From contig NC_081333.1 of NCBI RefSeq assembly GCF_022539665.2, positions 8,926,971 through 8,990,970 of the forward strand: DNA of 64,000 nucleotides, in the 5' to 3' direction. The position numbers and the translations under genes are program-made. The notes beneath the pieces were generated by a model that was not told the origin of the DNA, searched no databases, and worked only from the letters and a program-made list of their open reading frames with translations. Origin of the DNA: Daphnia carinata. Taxonomy: Eukaryota > Arthropoda > Branchiopoda > Diplostraca > Daphniidae. Below are positions 35,401 through 49,510 of the stretch, piece after piece (the stretch's first letter is position 1; the number at the start of each line of letters is the position of its first letter).

Positions 35401-38400
35401 TTTCCGATACACTTGCGTTTGTCTCAAGTTGAGCAACTTCCATCGTTACAGGTGGTGGAACGATCGATGACGCCACTGACGACGGTACGGCAGGGGATGG
35501 AGTGACATCCTTATTTTTCTCCCGTTCTTTCTGATCATTTTCTTCTTCCTTTCTTCTACGGCTCGTTTCTTCTTCTTGTTGCTTTTTCCTGCGTTCCCTC
35601 CTCTCGGACAACTCTTCATCACGTTGTTTCTCTACAATGGCAAGAATTTCGGGCTTCAGGGCAGTGATGCAATCATGAATTGAATCCGCGTCAAGGATGA
35701 TGGCCTCTTCCATCCAACGGTTCAATGCGGACGGTGTCTGTACAAGGCCAGACGGAATTCCTGGAGCAATAAGTACTCCTCCCATTTGATCCTGAATGTC
35801 AAGTAAGGCCTCGTCTTCAGGGTTAGCCAAAATTCCTAGACCATTGTCGACCAAGAAGACGCGTGATTCGCGACCAAATCCTAGAGTCTTAGAGGAAGAT
35901 ACGAAAAAAGATGTAAATGTTAGTCTAGAACTGTTTAGCTAAGACCTAAGTTACCTGTCCTCCAGTCAATTGCAGAACATCATGAGTTGCCGAAGGTCCA
36001 AGCAATCGTTGAAGAATGGCCGGTGGATTCGGCACGCGCGAATTTGTTTGCAGATAACGATAACCTCGTTGTCGCCCACCGCGATTACGACTTGAAGCAG
36101 CCGCTGCGGATCCTTCAGGCACTGTAGATTGCCGTCCAACCAACAATGGGTGCGCAAGGGCATTGAGTCGAGACATGGAGGCTGTTCCAGAACCAACAGC
36201 TGCTTCATTCCCGTTAGCCTCGTCCAGTAACGGGTAAGGGAACATGTGGCTACGAAACGTGTCATCCAGAAAAAGAGGCATGCCAGCGCCTAGACGTCCT
36301 AAAAGAAAAAAAATCATGATAGTAATTTTTAAACAATAAACAAAATTCGGAAGTTGAAAACCGTACCAAGGCCTAGTCCTGCACCAAATCCCAAACCAGC
36401 TGCACTATTTTCCGCATCGGGGTAGGTGAAAACGAGCGTGTCTTCGACGTCGGCTCCAGCTCCTGCAGCCCCGCGAGTCAAGAAATCTCGCAACATTTCC
36501 GGGTAACGGTCACTGTCCTCACCGTAGCCGGAAGCGTTCTCTTCCTCGCCTTCTTCGGCTTCCGTTTCTTCCTCCTCTTCTTCGACATCGTCTTCACCCT
36601 CGCCTTCCTCTTCAGTCTCCTCTTCGCCTCCATCATCATCGTCGTCGTCATCATCATCGGCCTCATCGTCGTCGTCATCCGAGTGGCCAGATTCCGACTG
36701 CGAATCAGAGTCGCTCGAATCACGAGGGTCGTTGCCGTGATAGTGGGCGTCTTCGGCTCCAATGAACTCGCTTTCGTTATGTGTCCTCATCTGTGAATCG
36801 TGAGCCGAATCATCGGTCTCCATCTGCGACGGATTTTCTGCTGCGACAATCAATGCTTCGACCAGAGCCTGTTAGCACCATTTAAGAACGACCACAATTA
36901 AATTATTTAGAAAATCTGAGAAAACTGTTATCATGGAATCGTACTTGGGAATGTTGGTCCATTATGTCTTCTAAATTATTGTCACCACTTTCACCACCAC
37001 CTTCATTATCCGCCAAATTTTCTAGACTTTCGCCGGCCGCAGACACGTCCTGTTCGGTATTTTCCGCATCAAGAGCGTTACTGATTTCAACCGCCTAAAA
37101 GCAAAAATAAAATAAATAAAATAAAAATACGACGATTGATATGAAGACTACAGGGCGAAGTGATGAGAGATGAAAAAAAAAAAGAAAAAAGAACGCGTTG
37201 GATACCTGTGCCCTGGTGTTATCTGATGTACTGGTGCCCTGAAGTTGAGCTGATGACTCTTGTGGTTCTCCTTCGTCGCCAGATTTGGGTTTGGTCACTG
37301 GACGTCCGGCCACAGGAGCGGCCGGTGGCAAGTTGACGATGCGAGATAAGGCTTCTAGCGGCTTGAGAGCTGCGTTGACTGTGAACGCCATCAACGGCGA
37401 CGACATGTCCAAGCAATGCGGAATTCTCGCTAGGTCATTCACCAGACCGCGCTTCAACATGAATTTCACCATGTTGTTCATGCCCAAATTCTGTTGCTTG
37501 AACGCAGTCGTCAGAGCCTGTTGGGGCTGAAGGCCTGTTGCTGGGCAACTAAACCGGGTAAAAAATTACGAAAATGAAAAACGATATTCAAAGATTTTTT
37601 GTACGTTTTGAAGCTACCTTTCTATCATTGTTGACAAAAGAGCGGTAAGCGATTGCAGCCGATTGTGTTTATCGTTCGATTCTGGCATTGTAAGTGCTCG
37701 ATTTAGAGCACCCTTCACTTCTGCTACGAGGCAGCTTTGGGCTTCCGGCGCATGGTTGCACGACGCAAGCGATGCCACTAAAGTGCGGACAAGTGCAGGA
37801 CTATCTTTGTCCCCAGCCGTCTGGCACGAAGGTAATAGGTTGTCGAGTAAAAATGCTAACGCGGAAGTTTCTTCGCTGACCAATTCACTGGTCTTAGCAG
37901 GAAAGATATGCTCTGCCACCAAGCGCGCACATCCGGCATAAGAACGGACCAATTCGGCCAAAAGCCGACAAATGGCGCTCTTTGGAAGCAACGGACGCCG
38001 TCTGCGGTCCATTTCTTCGGACGATGTCGATTCTTTTTTACGTGCAAGCGAATCACGTCGACTGAAAAATTAAAAGAGAAAAGTTATCAGATGTACAGCC
38101 TATAAACAATCAAACTGACGTGTACCTGGCATCATCTACAGTTTCCTCTGCTTCGTGATTCAATAAATCACTTGAGCTGGAATTACGTATCAGCTCCTGC
38201 TGGCGGACGTTACGCCCAGCGAAACGCCTTGCTGGTGGAACAGTTACAGGTGTCGTTCCGTCCCCGTCGCTTGTCGGGAGTGGCGTTGCCGTCTCTTCTG
38301 GTGGTACAGGAATTGTCAACGCATCTAACAGGTCACATACGATTTCTCTGGCCACTCCGCTAAGCTGCGGCAAGCTACAACCGGGACGTGGAGGTAGCGC

Positions 38401-41400
38401 CTTCATCAAAAGGCGGTTGTCTTCTTCATCACCTCGCTTATTTGTAAGGCTTAAATCTGCGCGTAAGAACGTCTTGCATACTTCCGAAAAGAGTTGCACG
38501 TCTCGGCAAGCTGCCGGGGCAAGTACTCTCATCAAGAAGTGGAATTCTTTGGTACTGGGAGCTGCGTTTGGACCAGTATAAGCTCGTATGACCTTCTCCA
38601 TCGTGTGATGAAGTGTTTCGGGCTCCTCCACCAAGTGACGAAGCAACAACGTAGCCAAGGTTAAAAATCCAGAAAAAGTTGATGATTGACTGAGATTTAG
38701 CAGTTGCTTCACTCCGCCAAGGCTGGCAAATTTTTCCGCGTGCTGGTAGTGTCGCGTTAGGCGCAGGCAGAGTCGCATAGCAGCATGAAGGGTATCTGGG
38801 TCTGCAGGAATACACAGCAATCCAACGCAAGCCTTAATCAACTCGCTGCCTTGATCAAGATTTAGTCCACTAAGTGGACTTCCTTTGGGCGATTCCTTCT
38901 CGTTTTCGTCCACATCCATTGCTGCATTTTCGTCAACGCGACTGGCTTCATCTTGAGCAGCCTCTTTTGGTTTTTCTGCGATTCGCAATGGAACTTCGTT
39001 AGACCACGAATACTCACGCACATACATAACCACACACATATACAGTTTTAGGTGCAAATAAACTTTAATAACTGTATGTATACTACGTTTGACAACTGAC
39101 CTTTGAGAGACAACATCATCGGTCTTCTATTGCCTGTTTCCTCATTGACTTGAATCATCGAAGAAAACTGTAGCAAGTATCGCCTTCTGCCTGCTGTCAC
39201 ACGCACAGAATTTTGTCCAGCCCAGAAAGCATCGTCAATTATCTTGTTGTTTGCGGCCGTGTATGGACACCATTTGCCTGAAACAATATCAAACCACTTC
39301 CATACGTGAGAGGTGACTTTTTCCATGGCGGCACGGCGCCTCGTTCCCAACGACATCTTCTCGTATAGGTCGAGGCAGAGAAGTAGGGGGGCGATCCACT
39401 TAGGCGTTATGCCGCTGCCATCGGCCGACTTGCAATCAATCCCTTCGCTGACCTTAGCTTTGACGGCTAGAACTTGTTGACCGGAACTGAGCAGACGAAT
39501 CAGTTTTAATACCAGATCTTTTTCTTCGAGTTGACGAGCACAAGCCATCTTCATCTCTTCGCACAACAATGTGAAGAGATGAATACGCACGGACGCTTTC
39601 ATCGCATCGCTACTTTCAATGACAGCGTCAGCTTTAGAAACCAAGTTGTCCACGCCATCCAAATGATCCTTTAATTAGGAATAAAACATATGAGAAAAAG
39701 ATGTAACGCTGCCATCTTTAATGTTTAACATTTTCAAACACGTGAACTACCTGCAATGACGTGACACAGTTGCCGATTTCTTTGGCGAGCGAGGCCAACA
39801 TACTATCTCGATAGGTGTCTCCATTGCGATGGACCATAGCAACGACAAGGCTACAGACACGATAGACAGTCTCTGGTAGTGAATCCAGTAGCGACAAACA
39901 TCCGTCCAAGGCCTGTTGCACAAACTGATCTAACACCTGTTTGCTAAGAGGTTCACTCTGAAGCATATGCTCATGAGGCTCTTTTTCAACTGCCACTGTC
40001 TCGTCGGTACGGTCGGAGTCGGCGGTTAGGGAAAGCGCAATGGCGCGCATCACCGCGTCTTCATCGTTGCCATCTGTATCCATGGCAGTGGATACAGCTG
40101 CAGCTGCCGCAGCGGCGACGGCCCCGGCCCCTTGAGGCGCACGAAGTAATGATGGTGGCGTCGACAACAAGTAGTCAGTAGCTTGTTCCAATGAAGTGGT
40201 AAAAAGCAATGCTTCCACGCATTGATCCCGAGGAAAACCCATGTCCATCAAAGCCTGAAGCAAGAACAAAATCCTGTTGTATAAACTGTGCAACATAATA
40301 AGAACTAAAAAATTACCTGAAGATGCTGTGGATTTACTAAATCAGCATCCGATTCCACCCCTGGACGATCTGCGGTGGGACGTCGGGCAGCCATTGATGA
40401 GCCGGTTGCAGCTTCGCCTAGAGCCGCCATGGCCAGATTCGATGTGCCTGTCGAGGCCAACGTGGTTGTTGCATTGTCGCTAGAAGAAGCTGAAGTTGCT
40501 ACGCCGGAAGGAGCAGCAGGTTCATCAGCCTTTTCCTGAGCCAATTTTTCTTGGATGATGACCTCACCTGATAACAAACGTTATTTTTTTATAACATTCA
40601 CAGAAAACGATTCGAAATTTGGCGCAATTATTTTTTTTATAAATACCTTTAAGAATGTGACACAGAATAGTAAGAACTGATTCTGTCATCCGAGCGCCAT
40701 ATACTTTCAATGGTCGTTTGCCCCAGAGCTTCATAACAGCATCGAAGGCTTGACGATGTGTACTAATCAGGTACTTCAACGGGGAGAAAGCTTGCTTCGA
40801 GCCATGCAACGCCTTATTGGGCAGCTGGTGGGGAGAATCGAGGATATTCTTTGGATTCACCATCTTTTCCAGTAGCATCAGCCAAGCGTCTAGAAATTCT
40901 CCGGTGCCTGATGACGTCGATCAAATTAAACAAGTATTAATAACTAAATTTCACGAACTATGCCGCCACGTTATTTACCTTCTGGAAGATCTGCATATTC
41001 TAGTCCTTGGTCAAGAGGGACGCGGCCTCCTGCAGAAAGGGCCCAGTAAAAAGCATCAAAAAACGCCGCCTGACCACCACAGCTAACGAACTTGTGCAGC
41101 ATTAAGTGGTACGGCAATTTTTTCTCATCGAAGAGCATCGGAGAAGTAAAGCCCACTGAACATATTAGGAAGGTGAGACGAAACTTTGGTGTGGGAGAAG
41201 TTACTGGGGGTTCCCATGCTAATCCGCTCGTTAAAAGCTGAGTCAAAGCACCAGCCACAGCTTGTGCAGATGGTGACGGAACTATTGGCGTTGGTGGTGC
41301 TTGATGGGCGCGTCTATGCCTTATGGGAGAGCCAACACAGAGTTTGACCAACAAACCAAACAATTCCGCTAAAGCGCGACCCAATCTAATGGAAAAAGGG

Positions 41401-44400
41401 AGAGATTAGAAAATAAACCTCCCTTGAAAATTTCCGGAAACATTAAATACCTTGATGCTGTGCTAAGTAGTGGCTTAACCATTTTCATTCTGTATTGCTG
41501 GGCTGGTGTCAATTTCTCTGAACGTGACCGATCTTTGGCATCCAAGTGGTCATGATCGACTTCCATAGCTGCAGGCGGGCTGGCTTCCGTGCTCAGAGCC
41601 TGTAACGCTGCTGCAACGCTGTTGGTGCCTAATTCCATACCGGTCGCTCCACTGCAAGAGGGACCTTCAGGAACGGCTTTAAGTTCGGGTGGCAACAATT
41701 TTTCCAAATCGGAACGACCAAACTGGCAACCCATCGGGAGGGTTTCGTCAGAGCATAGAGCGAGAAGCACTGTACTCTCCCAGACAAGAGACGTATACAA
41801 CTTCGACAACCCTTTTAGGACAGGAAGTCCTATAGGTGAGCCCCAATGATTGATAGAGAGAGTGCGGATGTCACTTTGCCCTGTCCTGCACACATGAACA
41901 AACATCATAATGTAAGCATGGGCGGCAGCCATGGCATGCAATAACGGTGTCGTATTCGGTGAAGTTATTGCTTCCGTTGGATTAGACGAAGATGCCAATT
42001 CTCTTAAAAGCACAGAGCCTCCTGGTGGGTCTAGCGGCTTATGCAATTGTTGAAGGGTGTTCAGAACGGTTTGAAGATGATCTAAACCTTGTTTCAAAAC
42101 AAGTGGTTCGTGTGCCAGATTTAGGATTGATTTGCAAACAGCAGCAACCGCCTGGATAAAATAAATTAAGAGAAAATGAAAAACAAATAATCTAATGGGA
42201 TTTTGAGCAAAAGTAAAATTGACAATTACTTGGCAGGCAGGTGTGACGGGAAAGTCGACTGGGAGGTTTGGCAATCCCAAAATACCCATGAGCGGAACGA
42301 GTCCCCGCTGGGACACGAATTCACGACAATGATCGTCGGTCGAGTTGTTGCTCAATATGGCGTCCACGAACTTCATAACATTAAGAACATAATCAACCAA
42401 CGGGACTGGGGTTTTCTCCGATTGCACTACTGCGCCAGTTTCGGTTTCGATTCCCCTTGGTGGGGCTGGGTTCGATGACGATGTAGCTTCTTCTTCCTCG
42501 TCTTCTTCTTCATCGCTACTTCCACCTCCAGTAGCTTCTACTGGGCCGGTTCGCGCAGATGTACTTTGAGCAGCCTCAAATTTTTGAGTGCGGCTAGATG
42601 CAATGTAATTGGGATCATGGCCAAGGGCACAAAGTTCTTCTAACAGCTGAATGATGCCCGCTGTGGCATCCGTACGTAAGCTTGGTTGGTGCCGCATTAG
42701 CTCATCCATTGCATTTCCCAAGTTAGTCGCTGTGTCACCCATGGGGTCGGAACTTCGACGGCGACGCATTGCCGGCAAATAATCGGGAGAAAGAAGAACT
42801 GAATAATAAACGCTAAGGTTATAACAGGAAACACGTGGTTATCAAAAAAATTAAGCTCACCCTTGAATAATCGCTGAAAAGGTTTGCACGCGACGAAGGA
42901 GGCCAAACCTCTAGTGTTCAAGCACAGAGCACTAAAAACATTAGGCAAAGACCCCAGTACCTCTCTGGTGGCAGGAACATCCTTAACGAGCAAAGCATGA
43001 AGCACTACATCTGTTAAGCCCGAGTCCTGCAGAGAAGAAAGTAACGATGGCTCTTGGAAGACGTAGACTGTGACCACATCCGTGCCCAGCAAAAAGAGAG
43101 ACGGCCCGTAGTATTCCGCGTTGGAAATTATATGCTTGAGAGCGGCAGGTAGAGAGCCATCCATGACGTGCCGGATCGAGTCAGAGAAAGACGAATCCTG
43201 GATTGCTTTCTTCAGAAAATTCAACATCGACTTGAGTAGAGCGGCCCGCTGTGGTAGGCAAGTGACTCCGGCGATGGGCTCGGTCAACGGTTGTCCTGCC
43301 GATGAAGAGATGGAACTTGCTCCGGTATCAACTTCCATTTCGGACTCCGACTCGTTGGTGGCTTCATCACCGGGGATATTTACACCTGCATTACTGGCAG
43401 CAGCTGCGCTAACAGGTGGGCGAATTTCGTAGGGTTGCTCCTTGCGACACGCATCCACTTCAGATTCCAAACGGTTGATAAAGATCTGGAGTCCACCGTG
43501 AGCCTAAAAATACATCTTTCAGATAAATATGCTTTTGAAAGCGATGAATGTTTCACTTGTACCTGGAAAGCGTGCATATCTAAATTTGTGATCAGGTCGA
43601 TAACCCGGACGGCTCGGGTTACGAAGGTGATGTGTTCAAGCTCTGATCCGGGCCATGAAACGACGCGCAAGAGTGATTCCATCATGCCGCAGGCAACCAG
43701 AGCTTCTCCGCCAGCTTCGTAGCTGGCTAAATGGTACAAGAACGAAAAGAGAGCCGTGGCAAGTGGCAAAGGGAATGGAACCATGTCTTGCTCCGTGTTC
43801 TGCCCTGTTAGCGAAGCGATGCAACTTCGAACCAGAACAGGAAGAAATCCGTGATACAAGGCCGCCCCGGTAACGTCGATAATGGTATTCAACTTTGGGA
43901 AGTTGGGATTTCGATCCAAATGAATAATAGCAGTTAATGTTCTCAAAGCAGCAGCGCGGATTTCCATTAACTGTGGTTCAGTCAATTCTAATACGTCAAC
44001 AAGCTCTTCTAGCAGACCTTCCATGAAATAATAGGAGATTAGCAATTAAGTGGATATACAACCGCAACGTTGTGAGAAATTTTACCGGCATAAAGCAAAG
44101 AAGGAGCTGCATCAGCCAACGCGTTACAGTAGATCAACACAGACAGGGCCTGAAGCCTCGCCTGAACACACTGAAGGCGACGTCGATAATCCGAAAAGGC
44201 ATGTGCTAATCGAATGTGTGTGAAAAGCTGCATCTGTTTGTCCGGAGGGACGTGGTGAAGTTCTATCAGTTCTTCCATCAACTGAGCAGGACTCTTATTC
44301 AACCATTCCACATGCTCTACGTGAATTACGGTTACGAAACTGCCACTCGATTTCCCACTGCCGATTTGTCGACCAGATCCATCCCCCATTGACTCCGCGT

Positions 44401-45277
44401 AGAATTCGAAGTGCAGTGTGGTGGCACTCGATGGATAGGACTGAAAGGAAAGGCCAATTTTTGTATTACTGGTAATTTATCATGAAGCATTGTAAATTCC
44501 TTACCGAAAGAGGCAAATCTTTACAACATTCAGCCAGCCCAAATCCATTTTCTTTCCCACCCCAGCTCTGAAAAACCAACAAACAACACACCAGATATGG
44601 TATTTCATTTTATGAAAATTATTAAACATGTATGAAAATGAGTTCGTACTTCTGCAAGGTATGTGAGCCGAGACAGAAGGCTGACCCTTCGTTCGGAGGC
44701 TAATCTGCTGATGAAATTGCTTCGTTTTGAAAACATGTAAAGTAAATTCAAAACACCGAGAACAACATTCAAACAATTGGATGATAGCATTGACGTCAAA
44801 TGCTCCATGGAGTTGTACAAATGACGCGAAAAAGAATGCTCTATGAGCAAGGTGGTGAAGTGCAAGGTCCATAGCAGTAATTCCTTCAACTAAACAAAAA
44901 AAGAACATTTAAAAAACAGCAATTATAGAGCAGTAAGAAAAAACAAACATTACTTGTTTGTTTTGTGGTAAATCACAGGCAAGAACCCAACTATTCTCAT
45001 GTTCTTTGTGACAAGCACGTTCTAAGATGGAGTCGCAGAGATCCAACACATCAACCCAATGATAAAGTTCACATTTTCCATAGGTCCATGTTTCTATTTT
45101 CTTCAATTCCGCTAGAAGTTCATCTTCACTGCATGACTTTAACCTTTCTATCAAGGCTTTACAATCTGCAGGCTGTTATTAAAAAAAGTAATTAGACATT
45201 TATCAATTTTCAAAGAACCAAATGTCAATTACCACTTCCGAGCTGCTTTTTTTCAGCTTGCTTCTATCAATCTTCAT
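29482..45277 (-). CDS. HUWE1: HUWE1 giant HECT E3 ubiquitin ligase
   Basis: A very large ubiquitin ligase; in animals it targets p53, MCL1, histones, ribosomal proteins and replication factors. Start ATG at 45277 ([15 protein letters not shown], matching the family N-terminus); stop at 29482-29484 after ECSEGFGFA. About 16 kb with many short introns; by my estimate the product exceeds 4,000 residues, as in man (about 4,370). Domains in order: armadillo-like DUF908 ([20 protein letters not shown] near 44820), DUF913 (near 42800-43470), UBA ([17 protein letters not shown] near 40240), UIM ([15 protein letters not shown] near 40040), WWE ([15 protein letters not shown] near 39300), a long acidic tract (36530-36700), Ser/Thr-rich linkers, three LP-type ubiquitin-binding motifs ([14 protein letters not shown] near 34510, then two similar near 34300 and 34180) and the HECT domain from about 31080. 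The catalytic cysteine lies in AHTCFNQLDLP and its codon is interrupted by an intron. Confidence 0.97.
36530..36705 (-). repeat. GA-rich codon repeat encoding the HUWE1 acidic tract
   Basis: On the coding strand this is a degenerate GAN-repeat, giving runs such as [19 protein letters not shown] followed by Glu-rich blocks. Acidic tracts at the corresponding place exist in other HUWE1 proteins. The repeat is interrupted by synonymous changes (GAC/GAT, GAA/GAG), which suggests selection on protein charge more than recent slippage. Confidence 0.8.
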
Positions 45278-46857
45278 GGTGTAGATTTTTTATCGCAACA
45301 TGAGAAGAAATATCTGCAACATCAATAGTTGTAGGTTATTTGAAACTAGATTACTATTGCTTCTCTTATGTTCTATTGTTCCTACAGCCACTTGCAATGT
45401 TTTTAAATATCTGAAAATGAAATTCATCAAATCGAATGTTGTCAAACGTCGGCAAGATGATGACAAACAGAAGATTGGGCAATAATACAACATGCAAATT
45501 AAACTCACTACAGGTTAGAGGGCCGCCATGATGACCAGACTACTACGACTTTAAGAGTAAGTATGTCTAACGATCTTTTAATTTCTGTCTATCATCGACC
45601 ATTTAAGATAGGTGTCATCTCGATCAGTTAAATTCTGTTTGAAAACTTAGAAATTTTATGAGAACCTTATAAATCCTCGGGATGATAAGTTTTCTAAATC
45701 CGGTCGAGTAAAAAGCCACGATCGGGAATTCTGCTGATACTTTTGCATTCAAAGCAACGTTGCAACAAAGCAACAAAAAATCTTTTCGCTTCAAATTTAG
45801 GAGAAAAATGGCGAAGCCAACATTGCCAGTTCAATGACGGTAGCAAAAATGTTAGATTTTAGCTGTTACCTTTCAAGCGAAATGCCTAGCACTGACACAG
45901 CTATAATTTTAATTACAGTGATAGATGTATTTGACTATTGAAAAGCACTGTAGCCTACCATAAAAGACCAGGAGAATTCCTTGTGTACAAAAGCAAACCG
46001 ATTCATGCTGTTTACCGCGTTACCTACTGTTGCTGCTGGGGCATGAAGTAGGCAAAACGAAGTCCAGCCCAACCATTTTTTTATTCAAGTTCAAGTAAAA
46101 TCACAAAAAATGGATGCTGTTAAATTTTTCTGAGTGGAGACTACGGAGCTCAAGAAAACCTTAAATAATTCTTAACGTGTTATCCACTTGCCGTTACGCC
46201 ACGACTGGTTAATGATAATGATGTAACCAAGCTTGGCATCAAAGCAGACATGTTTATTGGCAAAATAACTTTCGCTGCCAAAATTTTTTTGCAAAATTGG
46301 GTGTAATATTTTAAAAAATGCGTAGAAATCTTAATGGCACATTTAACAATACGGGCTAAACTACCTGATGGCAGATCTTACTAAGAGCTCCTAGGAACGA
46401 TGTTTTGCTGTGATGATAGACAATGATCACGTCTTCCGTTTTCCTTACGTTTTTTTAGTCACCTACGTTTTTTATTTAAACTAAATTATACCAAAAAAAT
46501 AACAAGTAACGTTGATAAGTAATCAGGAAGAAGTAGCAGATTTCACATTTCAATGCAGACTGGTCAAAGGAGAGGAAAATTGTGAAAAAAGAGAACCTGC
46601 TGGTGTAAATTTTTAACCTAAGTCAATATGCCAGTATTGTTGTGGCTCTTGTTCATAGGAGCTCTGGTCTAATAGACAGCAACAGTATTGCAGGAAACAG
46701 AAAAGAATAGTTAAGCTAAGTTGCTAGGTTAAAAAGTTTATTAGAGGTAAGAAAATAACTAAAAAAAACCCTTTAAAATGCTAGCGCCCCAATTACGCAA
46801 TCGACTATATGACAGCATCAAAATGAGACTCCGTTCCAATTAAAATAAATTTCATTT
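45278..46857. other. Spacer: HUWE1 promoter and UROD 3' UTR
   Basis: About 1.6 kb. The right end holds the UROD 3' UTR with a minus-strand AATAAA at 46737-46742. The left end should hold the HUWE1 5' UTR and promoter; the HUWE1 ATG is in a short exon and the sequence just to its right has no in-frame extension I trust. No other gene is supported. Confidence 0.55.
46737..46742 (-). other. Poly(A) signal of UROD
   Basis: AATAAA on the minus strand (printed TTTATT), about 115 nt past the UROD stop. Confidence 0.6.
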
Positions 46858-48308
46858 TCAGGCGTCATGAACACCATCTATAAATGCAGCAAGATGTTCT
46901 GGATCCACGTCGGGGTATATGCCATGCCCAAGATTCGCTATGTAACGTTGGCTACCAAATCGATGAACCATATTTTTGGCAATAACTTCAATGCTTTCCT
47001 AAGAAGGTAAATTAACGAAAATTTCACAGCTATGTAAAAAATTCCAAAGGTCCTACTCAGCCGACGTAGCTGAACGGATCATTATACCTTTGTTCCATAA
47101 AGGGCACAAGGGTCCATATTTCCTTGTACAGTAATGTTAGGTCCAACCCTTTGTCGACCTTCTTCGGGCTTTATCGTCCAATCAAGCCCTATAATATCAT
47201 AGCCAGTAGAACTGAGCTGCTCAAGAGAGAAATGCCCTCCTTTCGGAAAAATGCACTGAAGAAATTTACAAACTTAGGACGGCAAAACAAATAAATAATG
47301 GAGTAGCATTTTGCTTCAGTTTACCATGGGCACGTCTACTTTTGCTCGTACGCGTTCCTGGATCTGCTTGATGTAGGGAAGTGCAAACTGAGTAAAAAGA
47401 TCGGGACTCAAGTACTCGGCGTGAGATTCAAACACCTGCAGCATCTACTAATATCCAATGTGATTAAAGATTTTCGCTTCTAACAGGATGAATTCTTTAG
47501 AACCTGTGCGCCGGCTTTAACTTGCCCAACCAAAAAATCAACTATAACATCAGTTAAAATTTGAAGTAATTTGTGAGATTCCGCGGGATAGCGATAGAGC
47601 CAGGCTTTGGACTTTGACATGGTTTTTGAACCCCCACCTTCAATCATGTAGCTCATAAGGGTCCACTAATAACAACAGAAAAAAGTATAAACTGCACTTT
47701 CACAAATAGCATTTAACTTACGTACAGGTGCACCTGCAAATCCAATTAAAGGTACTTTTCCTTCTAACTTGTGGCGAGTTAGATTTATGGCTTTAAAAAC
47801 GTAGCCTAATTTGTCATCTACGTTTATTGGGGTTTCCAACATGTTTAGATCTTCTGGTGTAACAAGCGGTGATGTAAAAACCGGCCCTTCACCTGCTTTC
47901 ATAAGAACTTCCATGCCTAATGCCTGGGGAACCACTAGAATATCTGAGAAGATTATAGCTGCATCTAGAGGGAACCTTCTGATAGGTTGCAGAGTTATTT
48001 CACATGCAACTTCTGGTGTTCGGCACATTGAGAAAAAATCATGGTTCACCCTTGTAGCACGAAACTCTATATAAAATGTCATGAACAATGGATCAACCAC
48101 TACAAAATAATAGGTACAAAAAAAACCTGGTAAATATCGCCCGGCTTGTCTCATGACCCAGACTGGTACTTTGTCTGTTTCCTCTCCACGAGCTGCTCGC
48201 AAAATTCGATCATTTTTCAGTTGGGGGAAAATCTGTTTAAACAAAAATTATGATTAAGACTGGTAATTTTTAGCAAGCAAAAAGAATGAGAGGAATTACC
48301 AAGTCCAT
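46858..48308 (-). CDS. UROD: Uroporphyrinogen decarboxylase
   Basis: Cytosolic heme-pathway enzyme that removes four acetate carboxyls from uroporphyrinogen III to give coproporphyrinogen III. The start is the ATG at 48308 in a mini-exon (MDL) spliced to [20 protein letters not shown]; an apparent start further in at 48244 lies in intron sequence. The signature [14 protein letters not shown] and the second signature region [20 protein letters not shown] are intact, as is [15 protein letters not shown] with the catalytic Asp. Then [19 protein letters not shown] near 47640-47740, the GLDWTI-like strand near 47170-47200 and the last exon with [20 protein letters not shown], which carries the conserved C-terminal His. 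Stop at 46858-46860. No missing catalytic residue seen. Confidence 0.96.
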
Positions 48309-49366
48309 TTCCGGGTAGGGCTACGTGATAACTAGCAGTTTCCATCCAAGTTTATTCCAGGGTTTATCATTTTGAACTTTGTATCGCCACGTCTCGCGGG
48401 TCACCCAATGATAAACACGAATCAGTGACATCTAGCAATGCGTTCAACGAATTACTACACACTCCGTCTTGCTTGTGCAATGTTTATTGTGCTCAGTAAA
48501 TTTGGCTATTTGTAAGAGACTGTAAATAAAATGCTAAACATATGTTTAGTAAGAAAAATTGAATTTATTTGATTTGGGGAATGTAAAATTTTGTTGAAAA
48601 TGTGGAAAATACTATGTAAACTGGAATTTTTTTATTATTTCAAAAAGCAAACCTTGTTGAAGCTGGAAATTCCATTGCAGATATGATCTTTGTTTTTACG
48701 ATTCGTCAGATTCATTCATATAGATGATGATGATCTTCTGAATGCCACATCTTCCAACAACTTTGATTCGTAAAGTTGCCAACCATGTTTCTTGGAAGCA
48801 CACCCTGGATGCAAGCTTCTCAAGTGCATGAAGCTGAAATGTGTTCAACATATTTAAAACAGTATTGCATGGTACAGCAAGCATGTCAAAGAGATGCATG
48901 GCCAATGCCTATCATAACATTTATTAATCTTTTGTAGCCAATGCAATTTTAGCTATTGCTTTACCTCAAGTTTTTGTTTGTTTGTTGCCTAGTCTGCAAA
49001 GTGAGGTGCCAGCCATAGTTTAACTCTCTCCAGTTTTCTTGTAGTTTTTCTCATTCGAGCTAAGTAATGTTATTCATTAAAATCCATAGCTTTTAAATTT
49101 ACCAATATTCACACTACCCTACGGCTGGCGGAGCAATGACAGAACTTTTACAATGACACCAGTCAGCTGTCTGCTTAATTGGCGCGTAATTTTTTAAAAT
49201 GCTCGCATTTGTTTGCTGAATCAGAGCCATCTATCACATATTTGGGACTGATACTCCTCCTTTCTACTGAATTCTACCAACTTGTCTGCTTCCTGCCTCC
49301 TTCTAATACGAAATATCACAGCAGTTCGTATACTAGTGCGTTGTTAAACACAAAAAAAAATTAAGC

Positions 49367-49438
49367 AATATACAACAAGGATTCGAACCTATGATAGCAG
49401 TATGGCAGCCGCATACTATGCCACATCACCATAACTTC
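49367..49438 (-). mobile_element. tRNA-like head of a possible SINE
   Basis: On the minus strand, a B box that fits the consensus exactly (GGTTCGAATCC, 49379-49389) lies 31 nt after an A-box-like TGGTGATGTGG (49421-49431), the spacing expected for a tRNA gene. A GTATG/CATAC hairpin with a 7-nt loop sits between them. The 5' and 3' ends do not pair as an acceptor stem and the T-stem is weak, so this is a tRNA-derived element or decayed tRNA rather than a working tRNA gene. Confidence 0.4.
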
Positions 49439-49510
49439 ACTTAATCTTACTATGTACATCAGCTGCCTATTTGAATGGCTGACAGCCAAAGCAAAATTTG
49501 GTTGGAATGT

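Noticed and set aside
48233-48244. Upstream residues MFKQ as the UROD N-terminus
   Set aside because: The frame enters an intron; the acceptor lies just before IFPQLKND and the real start is the MDL mini-exon at 48308.
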